Shown: positions 9,195 to 17,301 of the stretch, piece after piece
Position numbering within the stretch: position 1 is the stretch's first letter
Layout of the letters: each line of letters starts with the position of its first letter
NCBI RefSeq assembly: GCF_022347685.1
Contig: NZ_JAKRGF010000008.1
Span: 1-64,000, forward strand
Source of the DNA: Thalassobius sp. Cn5-15
GTDB taxonomy: Bacteria; Pseudomonadota; Alphaproteobacteria; Rhodobacterales; Rhodobacteraceae
Reading direction: 5' to 3'
Length of the DNA stretch: 64,000 nt
The notes under the pieces: model-generated
What the model was told of the DNA's origin: nothing
The model's database searches: none
The model's input: only the letters and a program-made list of their open reading frames with translations
Position numbers and translations under genes: made by a program

Positions 9195-10055
9195 TTACTC
9201 GGCCGCCAGCCGTTGCGGCCGCGCGCCAATCTCTGCCACCTCGGCGGCGACCTGCGCCATCATGGTACGGAACGCCTCGAAGTTGTTGTTCGGGCGGATC
9301 ATGTGTTCGTTCATGTAGAGAGACCGGTCAATTTCCACCTGCACCGCATGCTGCCGCCGCGCCGGTCGCCCGTATTGCGATGCAATATAGGCGCCAGCAA
9401 AAGGCGCGTTGCGCGCCACGCGTAGACCGGCACGTTGAAACGCGGCCTCTACCCGATCGACAATTTCACTATCCGCAGCAGCGCCAAATCTATCGCCCAG
9501 CACCACCTCTGGCCGTGGTTTACCTGACCGAACCACACTATCCACCGCCTCGTGCGGCATCGAATGGCAATCGATCAGGATCGCCTCCCCGAACATGCGC
9601 CGCGATTCGTCCAGCAAACGCTGCAACGCCGTATGATAAGGATGGTAGTAACCTGAGATTCGCGCCTGCGCCTCCTCAAGCGTGAGTTTACCGCTGTAGA
9701 TAATCCGTCCATTGGCCACCACACGGGGAATCACCCCCAGCCCCGAGGCAACCCGCGGGTTGTGCCCACCACCGCGAACGCCAGTGATCAGCGCAGGGTC
9801 CAGTTCATCCTCGCTGCGATTGAGGTCAACAAAGGCGCGCGGCGCACCCGCCTTCAGAAACGGAGCACCGAATTGCGTCACACTGTCGAAAAGCCTGTCT
9901 ACAAAGGCATCTTCGGAGGTGCGAATGCTATGTTGATTGAGGATCGTTCGCTTTAGAAAACTGGCAGGATAGTCGCTCCCTGAATGGGGTGAGGCAAATA
10001 CAACGCTTGTCAGGCGCTTGGGGGGATGAACAATCTCATAGGCGGAACGGGGCAA
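9195..10055 (-). CDS. N-formylglutamate amidohydrolase family protein
   Basis: This 286-residue metallo-hydrolase family (FGase) releases formate from N-formyl-glutamate and related compounds. Visible features are the early VVFASPHSGSDYP, the metal-site-like LIDCHSMPHE, and conserved DLNRSEDELDP. The start codon is TTG, supported by AAGGAG six bases upstream. No other histidine-use (hut) genes are nearby, so a role in histidine breakdown is not shown and a different N-acyl substrate is possible. It converges with dinB and is divergent from the tRNA-Val unit. Confidence 0.85.
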   Translation of the reverse strand: MPRSAYEIVHPPKRLTSVVFASPHSGSDYPASFLKRTILNQHSIRTSEDAFVDRLFDSVTQFGAPFLKAGAPRAFVDLNRSEDELDPALITGVRGGGHNPRVASGLGVIPRVVANGRIIYSGKLTLEEAQARISGYYHPYHTALQRLLDESRRMFGEAILIDCHSMPHEAVDSVVRSGKPRPEVVLGDRFGAAADSEIVDRVEAAFQRAGLRVARNAPFAGAYIASQYGRPARRQHAVQVEIDRSLYMNEHMIRPNNNFEAFRTMMAQVAAEVAEIGARPQRLAAE

Positions 10056-10112
10056 GGGCGTCTCCTTCTTCGAGAAATATCATAGCCAGAAAAATCTTCT
10101 GCTCGAAAGCCC

Positions 10113-10141
10113 TTGAAACCCTTACCGACTCCTTTTATAGA
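10113..10141 (+). promoter_or_regulatory. Sigma-70-type promoter of the tRNA-Val/rpmJ unit
   Basis: TTGAAA (10113-10118) and TATAGA (10136-10141) are separated by exactly 17 bases, both close to consensus. Transcription would start near 10148, about 60 bases before the tRNA. Confidence 0.7.
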
Positions 10142-10207
10142 ACCGCAACCGGCGCGGATCTCCGCGCCCCTTTTCTTGATGAGGGGCTGGTTCGTGCAGG
10201 GGAATAT

Positions 10208-10282
10208 GGGCGGTTAGCTCAGCGGTAGAGCACTTCGTTGACATCGAAGGGGTCACAAGTTCGATCCTTGTACCGCCCACCA
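10208..10282 (+). tRNA. tRNA-Val (anticodon GAC)
   Basis: The 75-base cloverleaf has a perfect seven-pair acceptor stem (10208-10214 with 10272-10278), D-arm GCTCAGCGGTAGAGC and anticodon stem CTTCG/CGAAG with loop TTGACAT (anticodon GAC). The T-arm loop is TTCGATC, and CCA is encoded at 10280-10282. It reads GUC and GUU valine codons. Confidence 0.97.
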
Positions 10283-10349
10283 TTTCTTTCGCCTCTTGTG
10301 GCGACCCGTAACCCAGGCGCAAGACGCGCCGCGAAGAAGGAGAAGACCC

Positions 10350-10475
10350 ATGAAGGTCAAGAACTCGCTCCGCTCGCTGAAGCAGCGTCACCGCGACTGC
10401 CGTATCGTGCGCCGTAAAGGCCGCGTCTACGTCATCAACAAGACGCAGCCCCGTTTCAAAGCCCGTCAAGGCTAA
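10350..10475 (+). CDS. rpmJ: Ribosomal protein L36 (bL36, form lacking zinc cysteines)
   Basis: A 41-residue, very basic protein starts [14 protein letters not shown] and ends QPRFKARQG, matching bL36. Only one cysteine is present (DCRIVRRKG), so the four-ligand zinc site of the classical form is absent. This is the YkgO-like, zinc-independent type common in alphaproteobacteria. AGAAGGAGAAG lies just upstream of the ATG. It lies 67 bases after tRNA-Val and before a strong terminator, with no separate promoter that I can see, so the tRNA and the protein gene may be co-transcribed. Confidence 0.95.
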   Translation: MKVKNSLRSLKQRHRDCRIVRRKGRVYVINKTQPRFKARQG

Positions 10476-10496
10476 GATACGGCTCGGTAGAGCTTG

Positions 10497-10533
10497 AAAA
10501 AGACCGTTTCGAGAAATCGAAACGGTCTTTTCT
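10497..10533 (+). terminator. Strong terminator after rpmJ
   Basis: A perfect 13-base inverted repeat around a six-base loop (AAAGACCGTTTCG with CGAAACGGTCTTT) is followed by TTCTTTT. A-rich flanks on the left mean it could also act on the converging minus-strand gene. Confidence 0.9.
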
Positions 10534-10568
10534 TTTGTCCAGTGGTCTAATGTGGTCCGCAAGCCCGC

Positions 10569-12212
10569 TTAACGCAGGCTGGCACTGGTCAAGCGGGCCA
10601 TCGTTTGCTGACTGACAAACCCTGTTTCCGGCAGGTCGCTGCGACGCTGAAAGGCGCGGATCGCGCGGCGTGTTTGGTTGGTGAACCGCCCATCCGCCGG
10701 ACCGGGGTTCAGACCTAAACGCTCCAGCGCCTTTTCGACCAGCAAGCGGGCGATGGGGTTGGCGAAAATAGCCTCCTCTTCACCCCGGTCCTGTTCGATC
10801 TGCGCCAGTGACGCACCCGGATTTTGCAGCGCCTCAATCCGGCGCCGAGCGTCATCCACAAAACGGCTGTTAGGATAAAGGTCGATGAATTCACGGTAGC
10901 CTGCGATGCTGTCCTGCTCGCGCACCGACTGCCAGTCATAAGCAGCGCGCGCCTCCTCGGCGTCGGCCAAGGCCTGCAGCTCATCCCGCGCAGTTTTGGC
11001 AAAGACGCCATCGAGATAACGTTCCAGATAGCGACGCAGATCACGGGCCTCCCCCGTAACACCGGTCTGTTGCCAGAAATCGCGGTCCTGCTGTTCCAGC
11101 ACCGCACGGCGCGTATTGGCATCCACGTCAAGACGGCGCAAGAGGCTGCGGGTCAGATAGCCTGTGATGGCAAAGCCCTGATCCTGCTGATAGCCACGGA
11201 TCGCCCCACGGGTACCACGCCCAAAGACGCCATCAATACCGCGGGTGTTATAGCCCAGCACCGTCAAATCACGCTGCACTCCGCGACGATCGGTGCGGGT
11301 AAGGCTGAGCGCGTCCTCCGCAGCTTTGGCAGGATTGATCGGCTCAACGGGTTCGGTGGGGTCTGTCGGTTGAGTCTCCGGCTCACCCTTCAGCAGGCGG
11401 CGGGCCTCCGCCACAAACAGGCCTGAAGGAAAGCGGCGTAAATAGGCGCGGTAGGCATCAGCAGTATGAATATCGCGCACCGCACTCCAATAGGCGGCGT
11501 CACTGTTGGCGATCACCTCGCCATCTGGATTGACCCCGATGCTGCTGTGCCGCGGCAGATAACCAGACAGCACCACGCCGTCCGGCGCATTCGCGGACAA
11601 GTCAGCCAAAGACGCAGCATCCGGCGCCAGCAGTTGACCCATCAGGGTGCGCACGCCCTCGCCCGCGCCTGTCAGCAGTGTCACCCCCTGACCGGCGCGA
11701 TAGTCACCTAGTCCCACGCGCAAGCCAGCCCCTGCTGCGCGGCGATTGCTCCAGACAGGCGCCACTGCCATCAACGACTGACCGGGATAGTCTGCCAGAA
11801 TGCGATCGAGCGTCGCCAGTGCGATGCCCTGCTGTGCCACCGTCAGGTCGTTCAGCGTATCGCCCCGTTTGGCCCGGCCCAGAAACCAACTGTCGCGCCC
11901 GTCGCTTACCACGCTGCCAGACAACACGATCACCGCACGACTCACATCTGCGTCCGCTAAAATCGCGCGGAACTCTTCCGCCGCGCGTCGCAGCCCATCG
12001 GCACTGGCCGCATCGGTGCTGCGCACACGGAACCCTGCCGCGCGCAACTGACGGCTCACCTCGCGCGATCCAATCGCGCCCAGTTCTGGCCCGCCGCCAT
12101 AAGGACGGTTGGTCAGGACAAGCGCGATGTCCGCCGCGATACCGCGTATCGGCAGCACAGCGGTCGCCAAAGCCAGCGCAAAAGTCAAAAATATCGGTCG
12201 CATCAGGGACAT
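10569..12212 (-). CDS. Secreted caspase-fold protein with peptidoglycan-binding domains
   Basis: This 547-residue protein starts at ATG 12212 with GGAGG seven bases upstream. It has a signal peptide (MRPIFLTFALALATAVLP, cleavage near IAA). The N-terminal half (about 30-240) follows the caspase-like C14 layout, for example LVLTNRPYGG and RAVIVLSGSVV. The usual catalytic His (GHG) and Cys (DxC) positions read SGS and APVW, so it looks catalytically dead. A glutamate/proline linker leads to a peptidoglycan-binding-1 domain (about 320-365, IDGVFGRGTRGAIRGYQ). A helical stretch follows, then a second such domain at the C terminus (PADGRFTNQTRRAIRAFQ). It is probably periplasmic and cell-wall associated. 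Confidence 0.75.
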   Translation of the reverse strand: MSLMRPIFLTFALALATAVLPIRGIAADIALVLTNRPYGGGPELGAIGSREVSRQLRAAGFRVRSTDAASADGLRRAAEEFRAILADADVSRAVIVLSGSVVSDGRDSWFLGRAKRGDTLNDLTVAQQGIALATLDRILADYPGQSLMAVAPVWSNRRAAGAGLRVGLGDYRAGQGVTLLTGAGEGVRTLMGQLLAPDAASLADLSANAPDGVVLSGYLPRHSSIGVNPDGEVIANSDAAYWSAVRDIHTADAYRAYLRRFPSGLFVAEARRLLKGEPETQPTDPTEPVEPINPAKAAEDALSLTRTDRRGVQRDLTVLGYNTRGIDGVFGRGTRGAIRGYQQDQGFAITGYLTRSLLRRLDVDANTRRAVLEQQDRDFWQQTGVTGEARDLRRYLERYLDGVFAKTARDELQALADAEEARAAYDWQSVREQDSIAGYREFIDLYPNSRFVDDARRRIEALQNPGASLAQIEQDRGEEEAIFANPIARLLVEKALERLGLNPGPADGRFTNQTRRAIRAFQRRSDLPETGFVSQQTMARLTSASLR

Positions 12213-12320
12213 GGCAGATCCTCCACTAGAACCCACAGCCTATCCCGAGGCCCGAGAGAAAGGAAATCGCACGCCTAAACGATCGGCCGAAACCCGCAAA
12301 TCATGGCCCAATCATCCCAC

Positions 12321-12346
12321 AAAAAAGGCCGGGGCAATGCCCGGCC
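12321..12346 (-). terminator. Terminator at the end of the Liv/ligase operon
   Basis: On the minus strand GGCCGGG pairs with CCCGGCC around a short loop and is followed by TTTTTT. It lies about 50 bases past the stop of the phenylacetate-CoA-ligase-like gene. Confidence 0.85.
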
Positions 12347-12394
12347 GAAAGTTTCAGACCTCATACGAGGGTCTGACAGGGGGGGTAAACACGA

Positions 12395-13615
12395 TCACTC
12401 GTAAACCCGTTGATCATCAATGACCTTGCCGTCATTCGGCAGGCTACCCTTTGCAACCACCTCAATCCGGCCTTTCAGTTTCAGCGTGTCGATCACCGAC
12501 TGGATATAGATGTCTTCGCTGCCGCCTTCGGCTTCGATCTGAACGGTCATCACATCCATTTCACCGTCACGGTCAGCGATGACCCGGGCCTTGGAAATCT
12601 CATCATGTTTGGCAACCAAAGCGGCAACTTGTTCGGGGCGCACGAACATGCCCTTGATTTTGGTCGTCTGATCAGCGCGGCCCATCCAACCTTTGATCCG
12701 CATATTGGTACGACCACAGGGGCTTTCGCCCGCCAGAACGGCCGAGAGATCGCCGGTGGCGAAACGAATCAGCGGATAGTCAGGGTTCAGCGTGGTGACC
12801 ACAACCTCTCCCACTTCACCAGGTGCCACGGGGATGCCAGTGCCAGGGCGGACGATTTCGACGATGACGTTTTCATCAACGATCATCCCTTCCATCGCGT
12901 CAGATTCATAGGCGATGTTGCCCAGATCGGCAGTGGCGTAGCATTGCAAGCACTTAATACCGCGATCCGCGTATTCCCGGCGCAGCGAGGGGAACAGCGC
13001 ACCGCCACCAACAGCGGCCTTGGTGATTTTCAGCGGCAGACCCATGGCATCTGCCTTGTCCAGAATGACCTTCAGATAGTCCGGCGTGCCAGCATAGGCA
13101 GTCACACCCACATCATGAGAGGCGCGTGCCTGCAATTCAGTTTGCCCAGTGCCCGCAGGCAGCACCGCCGCGCCAACGGCCCGCGCTCCACTTTCAAAGA
13201 TCATGCCCGCGGGGGTCAAGTGGTAGCCAAAACAGTTCTGCACAATGTCGCCCTGCCCGATTCCGCAGGCATTGAGGAAGCGGCCCATACGCCACCAGTC
13301 ATGCGCGGTATCGCCCGGTTCATAGATCGGGCCCGGAGACTGAAAGATATGGGCAAAGCCCGTTGCAGGCCGCGTGGTCAGGCCGCCGAAGGGATAGGAT
13401 TCCCCCTGCGCCGCAACCAATGCCGATTTGCGCAGCACTGGCAGTTTTGCCAGATCCGCCACACTGGCGATCGCCCCTGCATCCGTTCCCGATAATGACC
13501 CGCCATAGCCCGGCAAGGCCTGCGCCCGTGCCACCTGGGCAGACAGGGCAGTGGCCTGCGAGGCTGCACGCTGATCAGCGCTGCGGGTTTCAAGGTCGTC
13601 AAAGTAACGGCTCAT
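12395..13615 (-). CDS. Phenylacetate-CoA ligase-like AMP-forming enzyme
   Basis: This 406-residue protein resembles the PaaK branch of acyl-adenylate-forming enzymes, which convert an aromatic or small organic acid, ATP and CoA to the acyl-CoA. The start chosen is ATG 13615 (MSRYFDDLETRS) with CCGGAG upstream, matching the usual family N terminus. The longer open frame adds 40 poorly coding residues. Visible features include IFQSPGPIYEPG, the adenylate-forming motif region YATADLGNIAYES, and the hinge IRFATGDLSAVL before the C-terminal lid MGRADQTTKIKGMFV. It is the last gene of the ABC importer cluster. The true substrate is not known. Confidence 0.87.
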   Translation of the reverse strand: MSRYFDDLETRSADQRAASQATALSAQVARAQALPGYGGSLSGTDAGAIASVADLAKLPVLRKSALVAAQGESYPFGGLTTRPATGFAHIFQSPGPIYEPGDTAHDWWRMGRFLNACGIGQGDIVQNCFGYHLTPAGMIFESGARAVGAAVLPAGTGQTELQARASHDVGVTAYAGTPDYLKVILDKADAMGLPLKITKAAVGGGALFPSLRREYADRGIKCLQCYATADLGNIAYESDAMEGMIVDENVIVEIVRPGTGIPVAPGEVGEVVVTTLNPDYPLIRFATGDLSAVLAGESPCGRTNMRIKGWMGRADQTTKIKGMFVRPEQVAALVAKHDEISKARVIADRDGEMDVMTVQIEAEGGSEDIYIQSVIDTLKLKGRIEVVAKGSLPNDGKVIDDQRVYE

Positions 13616-13686
13616 ATCTGGGTACTCCGGGGTGGGTGCGACGCACCCGCAAGTGAGATCGAAGGTGGGCTCTGTGGGGTAGAACT

Positions 13687-13708
13687 GCCGGGCGGCAAAC
13701 CGCCCGGC
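13687..13708. terminator. Strong hairpin between livF-type and ligase genes
   Basis: A perfect 9-base stem (GCCGGGCGG with CCGCCCGGC, loop CAAA) lies just after the ATPase stop. It lacks a T-run, so it may be a partial terminator or a processing site that lowers expression of the ligase. Confidence 0.4.
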
Positions 13709-13722
13709 TGGCGGCTGGTGTT

Positions 13723-14547
13723 TTAGCTCAGCCAACGTTTGCGGCGACGATAAGAGCGCACATCGCGGAAGCTTTTGCGGCCTTCATCGGACATGCCCAG
13801 ATAGAACTCTTTCACGTCGGGGTTTTCGCGCAGATCGGCGGCAGGGCCGTCCATCACCACACGACCCGATTCCAGAATGTAGCCGTAATGCGCAAAACGC
13901 AGCGCCACGTTGGTGTTCTGTTCCGCCAGAAGGAAGGTAGTCCCTTCGTTTTCGTTGAGGTTCTTCACAATATTGAAGATCTCTTCGACAAGCTGCGGCG
14001 CCAGCCCCATCGACGGCTCATCCAACAAAATGGTTTCCGGACGGCTCATGATAGCGCGACCGATGGCGACCATCTGCTGTTCACCACCCGAGGTGTAGCC
14101 AGCCTGACTCTTGCGGCGAGTTTTAAGACGGGGGAAGTAGTCGTAGACCATTTCCAGATCAGCATCCACGGCGCCTTTGCCATCCTTGCGCGTGTAAGCG
14201 CCGGTCATCAGGTTTTCCTCGACGGTGAGGTGCTCAAAACAATGGCGCCCCTCCATCACCTGAATAACGCCTTTTTCCACCAGCGCGGCAGGGCTGAGGT
14301 CAGCGATCCCGGCACCGCGATAGGTGATAGCACCTTTGGTCACTTCGCCGCGTTCAGAATGCAGCAAATTGGAAATCGCTTTAAGCGTGGTGGTCTTCCC
14401 CGCCCCGTTGCCGCCCAGAAGCGCGGTGATACCGCCCTTGGGCACCTTCAGGGACACGCCCTTCAGCACCAGGATCACGTGGTTATAGATCACCTCGATG
14501 TTGTTGACCTCCAGCAAGGTCTCTTGGCTGCGTCCTGCGTCCAGCAT
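13723..14547 (-). CDS. Branched-chain amino acid-type ABC transporter ATP-binding protein (LivF type)
   Basis: One of two ATPases of the importer, 274 residues. It has Walker A LLGGNGAGKTTT, signature TSGGEQQM, Walker B TILLDEPSMGLAPQ, and the switch histidine region FLLAEQNTNVAL, all typical of LivF. The gene lies after the binding-protein gene and is transcribed with it. The C-terminal tail is basic and longer than average (GRKSFRDVRSYRRRKRWLS). The protein is cytoplasmic, docking on the two permease subunits. The family transports branched-chain amino acids or, in relatives beside CoA ligases, organic acids. Confidence 0.93.
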   Translation of the reverse strand: MLDAGRSQETLLEVNNIEVIYNHVILVLKGVSLKVPKGGITALLGGNGAGKTTTLKAISNLLHSERGEVTKGAITYRGAGIADLSPAALVEKGVIQVMEGRHCFEHLTVEENLMTGAYTRKDGKGAVDADLEMVYDYFPRLKTRRKSQAGYTSGGEQQMVAIGRAIMSRPETILLDEPSMGLAPQLVEEIFNIVKNLNENEGTTFLLAEQNTNVALRFAHYGYILESGRVVMDGPAADLRENPDVKEFYLGMSDEGRKSFRDVRSYRRRKRWLS

Positions 14548-14580
14548 CTTGTGTCTACTTTCCGATTAACTCTGTTAGAG

Positions 14581-14610
14581 GTCCGGCCACACCCGAAGGA
14601 GCAGCCGGAC
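14581..14610 (-). terminator. Hairpin after the binding-protein gene
   Basis: GTCCGGC (14581-14587) pairs with GCCGGAC (14604-14610) just beyond the stop codon of the substrate-binding-protein gene. Such intercistronic hairpins often keep binding-protein mRNA more abundant than downstream genes; that role is inference. Confidence 0.4.
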
Positions 14611-14624
14611 AGGGGAGTGTTTGC

Positions 14625-15905
14625 TTAACAACCCGGAGTGATGTTGTTTTCCGCAGCGTAGGCTTCGGAGTCTTCTTTGATCAGCGCATCAATCACTTCA
14701 CCATCCGAAGGTTCAAAACCGGAAATCAGGCTCCACTCGCCAGCGCCGGCATCCCACTGCTGCACCGCGCCCAGACCTGGGCCACCGTGGTTCTCACAGG
14801 ATACGCTGAATTCTGGACCAAAGCCCGCCAGACCGTGTTTGTCCATCAGCGGCTGGGTGATTTCCAGCGCCTCCATGCCCTTGATCATGTCAGCCTGCGA
14901 AATGTTCGCGTTACCGGAGATTTCCTGCGCCTTTTCAGCGGCCATGTGGGCCAGATAGGCAGCGTAGAGACCACGGTTATAAAGAACGCTGCCGACCTGA
15001 TCGCCTGCACCGGCCGCTTTACCTGCGTCCACAACGTATTTCTGGATGTCGTCAAAGATCGGGAAGTCCGAACCAACATTGTGGAAGGTCACAGCTTTAT
15101 AGCCATTCGCCGCGTCCCCCGCAGGCTTCACGTCGTTTTCCGAACCGGACCACCAGACACCGATGAAGTTTTCCATCGGGAAGCGGATGTTCACGGCTTC
15201 CTGAATGGCAACCTGGTTCATCACGCCCCAGCCCCACATGATCACATAGTCAGGACGTTCGCGGCGGATTTGCAGCCACTGCGATTTCTGCTCCTGACCA
15301 GGGTGGTCAACGGCCAGCAGGCTCAGGTCGTAGCCGTGTTTCGCAGACAGCTCTTCCAGCGTGCGGATCGGTTCCTTGCCGTAGGCAGAGTTGTGGTAGA
15401 TCAGCGCAACTTTCTTGCCCTTCAGATCGCCACCGTTCAGATCCACCAGATGGTTAATCGCAACCGACGCACCATCCCAGTAGTTGGCGGGGTAGTTGAA
15501 CACGTTCGAGAAAACAGAGCCGTTCTTGGCCGAAGTCCGGCCATAGCCCATGGTGTGCATCGCGATGCCGTCAGCGGTCACTTTGGGGATCAGCTGATAG
15601 GTGATGCCGGTGGACAGCGGCTGATACACCAGCGTGCCCTGGTCTTTGGTCGACTCGTAGCACTCAACGCCTTTTTCGGTGTTGTAGCCGGTTTCACATT
15701 CCAGCAGGTTAACCATTTCGCCGCCGATGCCGCCATCGCGTTCATTCAGCAGAGTGAAATAGTCAGCGTAGCCATCTGCGAAGGGAATGCCGTTCGCGGC
15801 ATACGGACCCGTACGGTAGCTGAGCGAGGTAAAGGTCAGTTCCGCCACAGCGGGGCTGGCCGCCACCATTGCAGCCACGGCTGCGGTGATCAGTTTGGTT
15901 TTCAT
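14625..15905 (-). CDS. Periplasmic substrate-binding protein of Liv-type ABC transporter
   Basis: This 426-residue type I periplasmic binding protein captures the ligand for the importer. The start at 15905 (MKTKLITAAVAAMVAASPAVA) gives a clean Sec signal peptide cleaved after AVA, with GGAGGAG upstream. The longer open frame has 50 spurious residues. The two-lobed fold shows SLSYRTGPYAANGIPFADGY and a hinge region KVALIYHNSAYGKEP. Two cysteine pairs, near the N terminus (ECETGYNTEKGVECYE) and the C terminus (ends TPGC), suggest disulfides. The length and this pattern resemble family members that bind aromatic or fatty-type acids rather than classic LivK, but that is inference. Confidence 0.9.
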   Translation of the reverse strand: MKTKLITAAVAAMVAASPAVAELTFTSLSYRTGPYAANGIPFADGYADYFTLLNERDGGIGGEMVNLLECETGYNTEKGVECYESTKDQGTLVYQPLSTGITYQLIPKVTADGIAMHTMGYGRTSAKNGSVFSNVFNYPANYWDGASVAINHLVDLNGGDLKGKKVALIYHNSAYGKEPIRTLEELSAKHGYDLSLLAVDHPGQEQKSQWLQIRRERPDYVIMWGWGVMNQVAIQEAVNIRFPMENFIGVWWSGSENDVKPAGDAANGYKAVTFHNVGSDFPIFDDIQKYVVDAGKAAGAGDQVGSVLYNRGLYAAYLAHMAAEKAQEISGNANISQADMIKGMEALEITQPLMDKHGLAGFGPEFSVSCENHGGPGLGAVQQWDAGAGEWSLISGFEPSDGEVIDALIKEDSEAYAAENNITPGC

Positions 15906-15990
15906 CGGTAACACTCCTCCCTTGGTTTTTTCCGATGTTCGTCTAATGCCGAACACTCCTCTTCGTCCGGCGGTGGATATGGCCCCACGC

Positions 15991-17067
15991 TTAGTGCGGG
16001 AAGGGCCACAGCCGTAGTTTCTCTTTGGCGACACGCCACAGCTGCGCCAGACCATGCGGTTCGGCGATCAGGAAGATGATAATCAGCGCACCGACAATCA
16101 TGAATTCCAGATGTGCCGCCAGATCAGTTGGCCACCCCAGCATGCCCACCAGCACGTTCTTCAGCAGTACCGGCAGCAGCACCAGAAACGCTGCGCCCGC
16201 AAACGAACCGAAGATAGAGCCAAGGCCGCCGATAATGATCATAAACAGAACCAGGAACGATTTGTTGATGCCGAAGGCTTCGCCGACTTCAACCGCGCCA
16301 AGATATACCGAGAAGAACAGCGCACCAGACACACCGATGAAGAAAGAGCTGACCGCAAAGGCCGACAGTTTCGATTTCAACGGGTCCACACCGATGATTT
16401 CTGCCGCGATGTCCATATCACGGATGGCCATCCATTTACGTCCTGTGGTGCCGCGCGTCAGGTTGCGGGCAATGATCGCGCAGATCGTCACAAAGACAAG
16501 GCAGAACAAATATGTTGCCCATGCGCTGGTGTTGGGGCCAGTCACGGCGATGCCAAGCACGGTGCGTTCCGGTGCCGAGATTTGGCCAGAGGCCGAGTAG
16601 TTGTAGAACCACGGCACCTTGTTAAACAGCCATACAAGAAAGAACTGTGCCGCCAGTGTCGCCACTGCAAGGTAGAAGCCTTTGATGCGCAGGGAGGGCA
16701 GGCCGAAGGCCACACCAACCATTGCCGTCACCCCACCTGCCAGCAGGATATGGATGAAAATACTGACCTCAGGGAAGCCGGTCATCAGTTTGTAAACTGC
16801 ATAGGCGCCCACTGCCATAAACCCGCCGGTGCCCAGCGACACCTGGCCACAATAGCCAACCAGAATGTTCAGACCGATCGCGGCAATCGCGTAGATCAGG
16901 AACGGCATGAAGACCGCGTTCACCCAGTAGTCATTGATGACAAAAGGAACGATCAGGAAGGCAAAGAACAAGACAGCATAGTACCGGTACCGATCAAACT
17001 TAATCGGGAAGGTCTGGTTGTCATCGGTATAGGTGGTCTTGAAGTCACCCGCTTCACGATAAAACAT
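15991..17067 (-). CDS. Branched-chain amino acid-type ABC permease (LivM type)
   Basis: This 358-residue inner-membrane subunit has about ten hydrophobic helices. It carries the LivM-type signature GLNILVGYCGQVSLGTGGFMAVGAYA and a second conserved loop, IIGGLGSIFGSFAGAAFLVLLP. An N-terminal soluble stretch of about 28 residues precedes the first helix. It starts six bases after the small membrane-protein gene, with its ribosome site (AGGAAGGG) overlapping that gene's end, implying translational coupling. Between this gene and the binding-protein gene, 85 bases include a small stem-loop at 15936-15955. Confidence 0.93.
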   Translation of the reverse strand: MFYREAGDFKTTYTDDNQTFPIKFDRYRYYAVLFFAFLIVPFVINDYWVNAVFMPFLIYAIAAIGLNILVGYCGQVSLGTGGFMAVGAYAVYKLMTGFPEVSIFIHILLAGGVTAMVGVAFGLPSLRIKGFYLAVATLAAQFFLVWLFNKVPWFYNYSASGQISAPERTVLGIAVTGPNTSAWATYLFCLVFVTICAIIARNLTRGTTGRKWMAIRDMDIAAEIIGVDPLKSKLSAFAVSSFFIGVSGALFFSVYLGAVEVGEAFGINKSFLVLFMIIIGGLGSIFGSFAGAAFLVLLPVLLKNVLVGMLGWPTDLAAHLEFMIVGALIIIFLIAEPHGLAQLWRVAKEKLRLWPFPH

Positions 17068-17073
17068 GGTCCC

Positions 17074-17301
17074 TTACCCTTCCTGTTGCGCATGCTGAAA
17101 TCGCAGCGCGGTATTGTTGATGGTTTGTCCTTTGGTCAGGCCCAGATAGGCCCCAACCCCAGTCAAGAAGCCCAGTCCAGCCAGGCTGGTGGCGGTGAGG
17201 ATCTGCAGATCGGTCAGGTTTGTCGCCGTCAAGGCGATGTAGCCGAAGGACCAGAAACCCGACCAAGACACCACTGTGAGGATCGCGATAAGTTTCTGCA
17301 T
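17074..17301 (-). CDS. Small two-helix membrane protein inside the Liv operon
   Basis: A 75-residue protein is encoded between the two permease genes. Its ATG shares one base with the stop codon of the preceding LivH-type gene (TGATG), and its stop lies six bases before the next permease, so it is embedded by translational coupling. Two hydrophobic helices are visible (about 3-24 and 34-54: LIAILTVVSWSGFWSFGYIAL and TATSLAGLGFLTGVGAYLGL), with a polar tail ending RFQHAQQEG. No family is recognised. A role as an accessory or stabilising subunit of the transporter is inference from position. A competing longer minus-strand frame (17054-17446) overlaps two real genes and is a shadow. Confidence 0.75.
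   Translation of the reverse strand: MQKLIAILTVVSWSGFWSFGYIALTATNLTDLQILTATSLAGLGFLTGVGAYLGLTKGQTINNTALRFQHAQQEG

Noticed and set aside
10122-10562. 146-codon minus-strand frame across tRNA-Val and rpmJ
   Set aside because: It covers a tRNA, a ribosomal protein gene and a terminator hairpin, all certain features on the other strand.
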